This document shows, in pieces, positions 5,571-5,664 of a stretch of 5,664 nucleotides of DNA. Position 1 is the stretch's first letter, and each line of letters starts with the position of its first letter. This DNA is from Desulfobulbaceae bacterium (GTDB taxonomy: Bacteria > Desulfobacterota > Desulfobulbia > Desulfobulbales > SURF-16): positions 1 through 5,664 of the forward strand of contig JANTGB010000170.1 in the NCBI GenBank assembly GCA_024763115.1, written 5' to 3'. Under the pieces are notes generated by a model. The model made no database searches. It was given only the letters and a program-made list of their open reading frames with translations, and had not been told where the DNA came from. The position numbers and the translations under genes are program-made.

Positions 5571-5664
5571 GTAAGCGTTCACCAGCACCTCATCTTCGCC
5601 CGTTTGGGCCTTCTCGAATAGCACAAGTATGCTTCGAAGTCCCAAACGAACGAATCTAAGGCAC
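5571..5664 (+). repeat. Structured intergenic repeat, copy D (right end cut by window)
   Basis: The copy begins GTAAGCGTTCAC, matching GTAACYGCTCAC of copies B and C, then CAGCACCTCATCTTCGCC in line with AGGGCACCGAATCTTTCC of C. The core hairpin is CGTTTGGG 5601-5608 with CCCAAACG 5641-5648, then C5609 facing T5640, then CTTC 5610-5613 with GAAG 5636-5639. The apical TAGCACAAGTATGCT (5619-5633) differs by one base from copy A (TAGCACCAGTATGCT, 78-92). The 3' flank ACGAATCT resembles ACGAAAATCT of A. The arms are unrelated in sequence to those of A and C. The rest lies outside the window. Confidence 0.75.

Noticed and set aside
1..5664. The repeats as integron attC sites around gene cassettes
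   Set aside because: They are imperfect palindromes kept by structure, as attC sites are. However, the ends (GTAAC...GTTAC) do not fit the RYYYAAC and GTTRRRY core boxes, the enclosed units include a 3.4 kb operon, and no integrase is present.
1..5664. The repeats as a CRISPR array
   Set aside because: Copies are more than 85 bases long, in both orientations and separated by whole genes. There is no short-repeat/spacer pattern.

Overview
The window looks like chromosomal DNA of moderate GC content from a member of the former Deltaproteobacteria (Desulfobacterota or Geobacter-like). That placement is inferred from gene content: a split two-gene biotin carboxylase/carboxyltransferase pair, and a REC-GGDEF protein carrying the Ser substitution typical of Geobacter/myxobacterial 'Hypr' cyclases. 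No taxonomic marker gene is present.

Layout, left to right: repeat copy A (1-190, + orientation); a two-gene operon pycA-pycB (230-3605, +) encoding an ATP-dependent biotin carboxylase and a biotin-carrying carboxyltransferase; repeat copy B (3661-3744, - orientation, truncated); a bidirectional Rho-independent terminator (3767-3809) shared with the convergent next gene; a small stand-alone CBM48/AMPK-type glycogen-binding domain protein with a lysine-rich tail (3833-4180, -) with its own Shine-Dalgarno and a candidate promoter; repeat copy C (4299-4454, +); a REC-GGDEF response regulator (4564-5505, -); and repeat copy D (5571 to beyond the window, +).

The genes are not obviously one pathway. 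PycAB would replenish oxaloacetate (or carboxylate a related 2-oxoacid), the CBM48 protein suggests glycogen or alpha-glucan binding, and the REC-GGDEF protein makes a cyclic dinucleotide in response to phosphorylation.

Two things stand out. First, an undescribed-looking family of structured intergenic repeats lies beside every transcription unit in the window. Its hairpin arms change sequence from copy to copy but keep pairing, with a non-paired C at the same stem position each time, and the apical region and a 16-base tail are conserved. Copies A and B form a near-perfect inverted pair enclosing the pyc operon. Second, the GGDEF protein keeps its catalytic GGDEF motif but has lost both guanine-recognition residues; one is the Asp-to-Ser change that defines Hypr cyclases making 3',3'-cGAMP. 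The carboxyltransferase subunit also has an unusually altered active-site neighbourhood.
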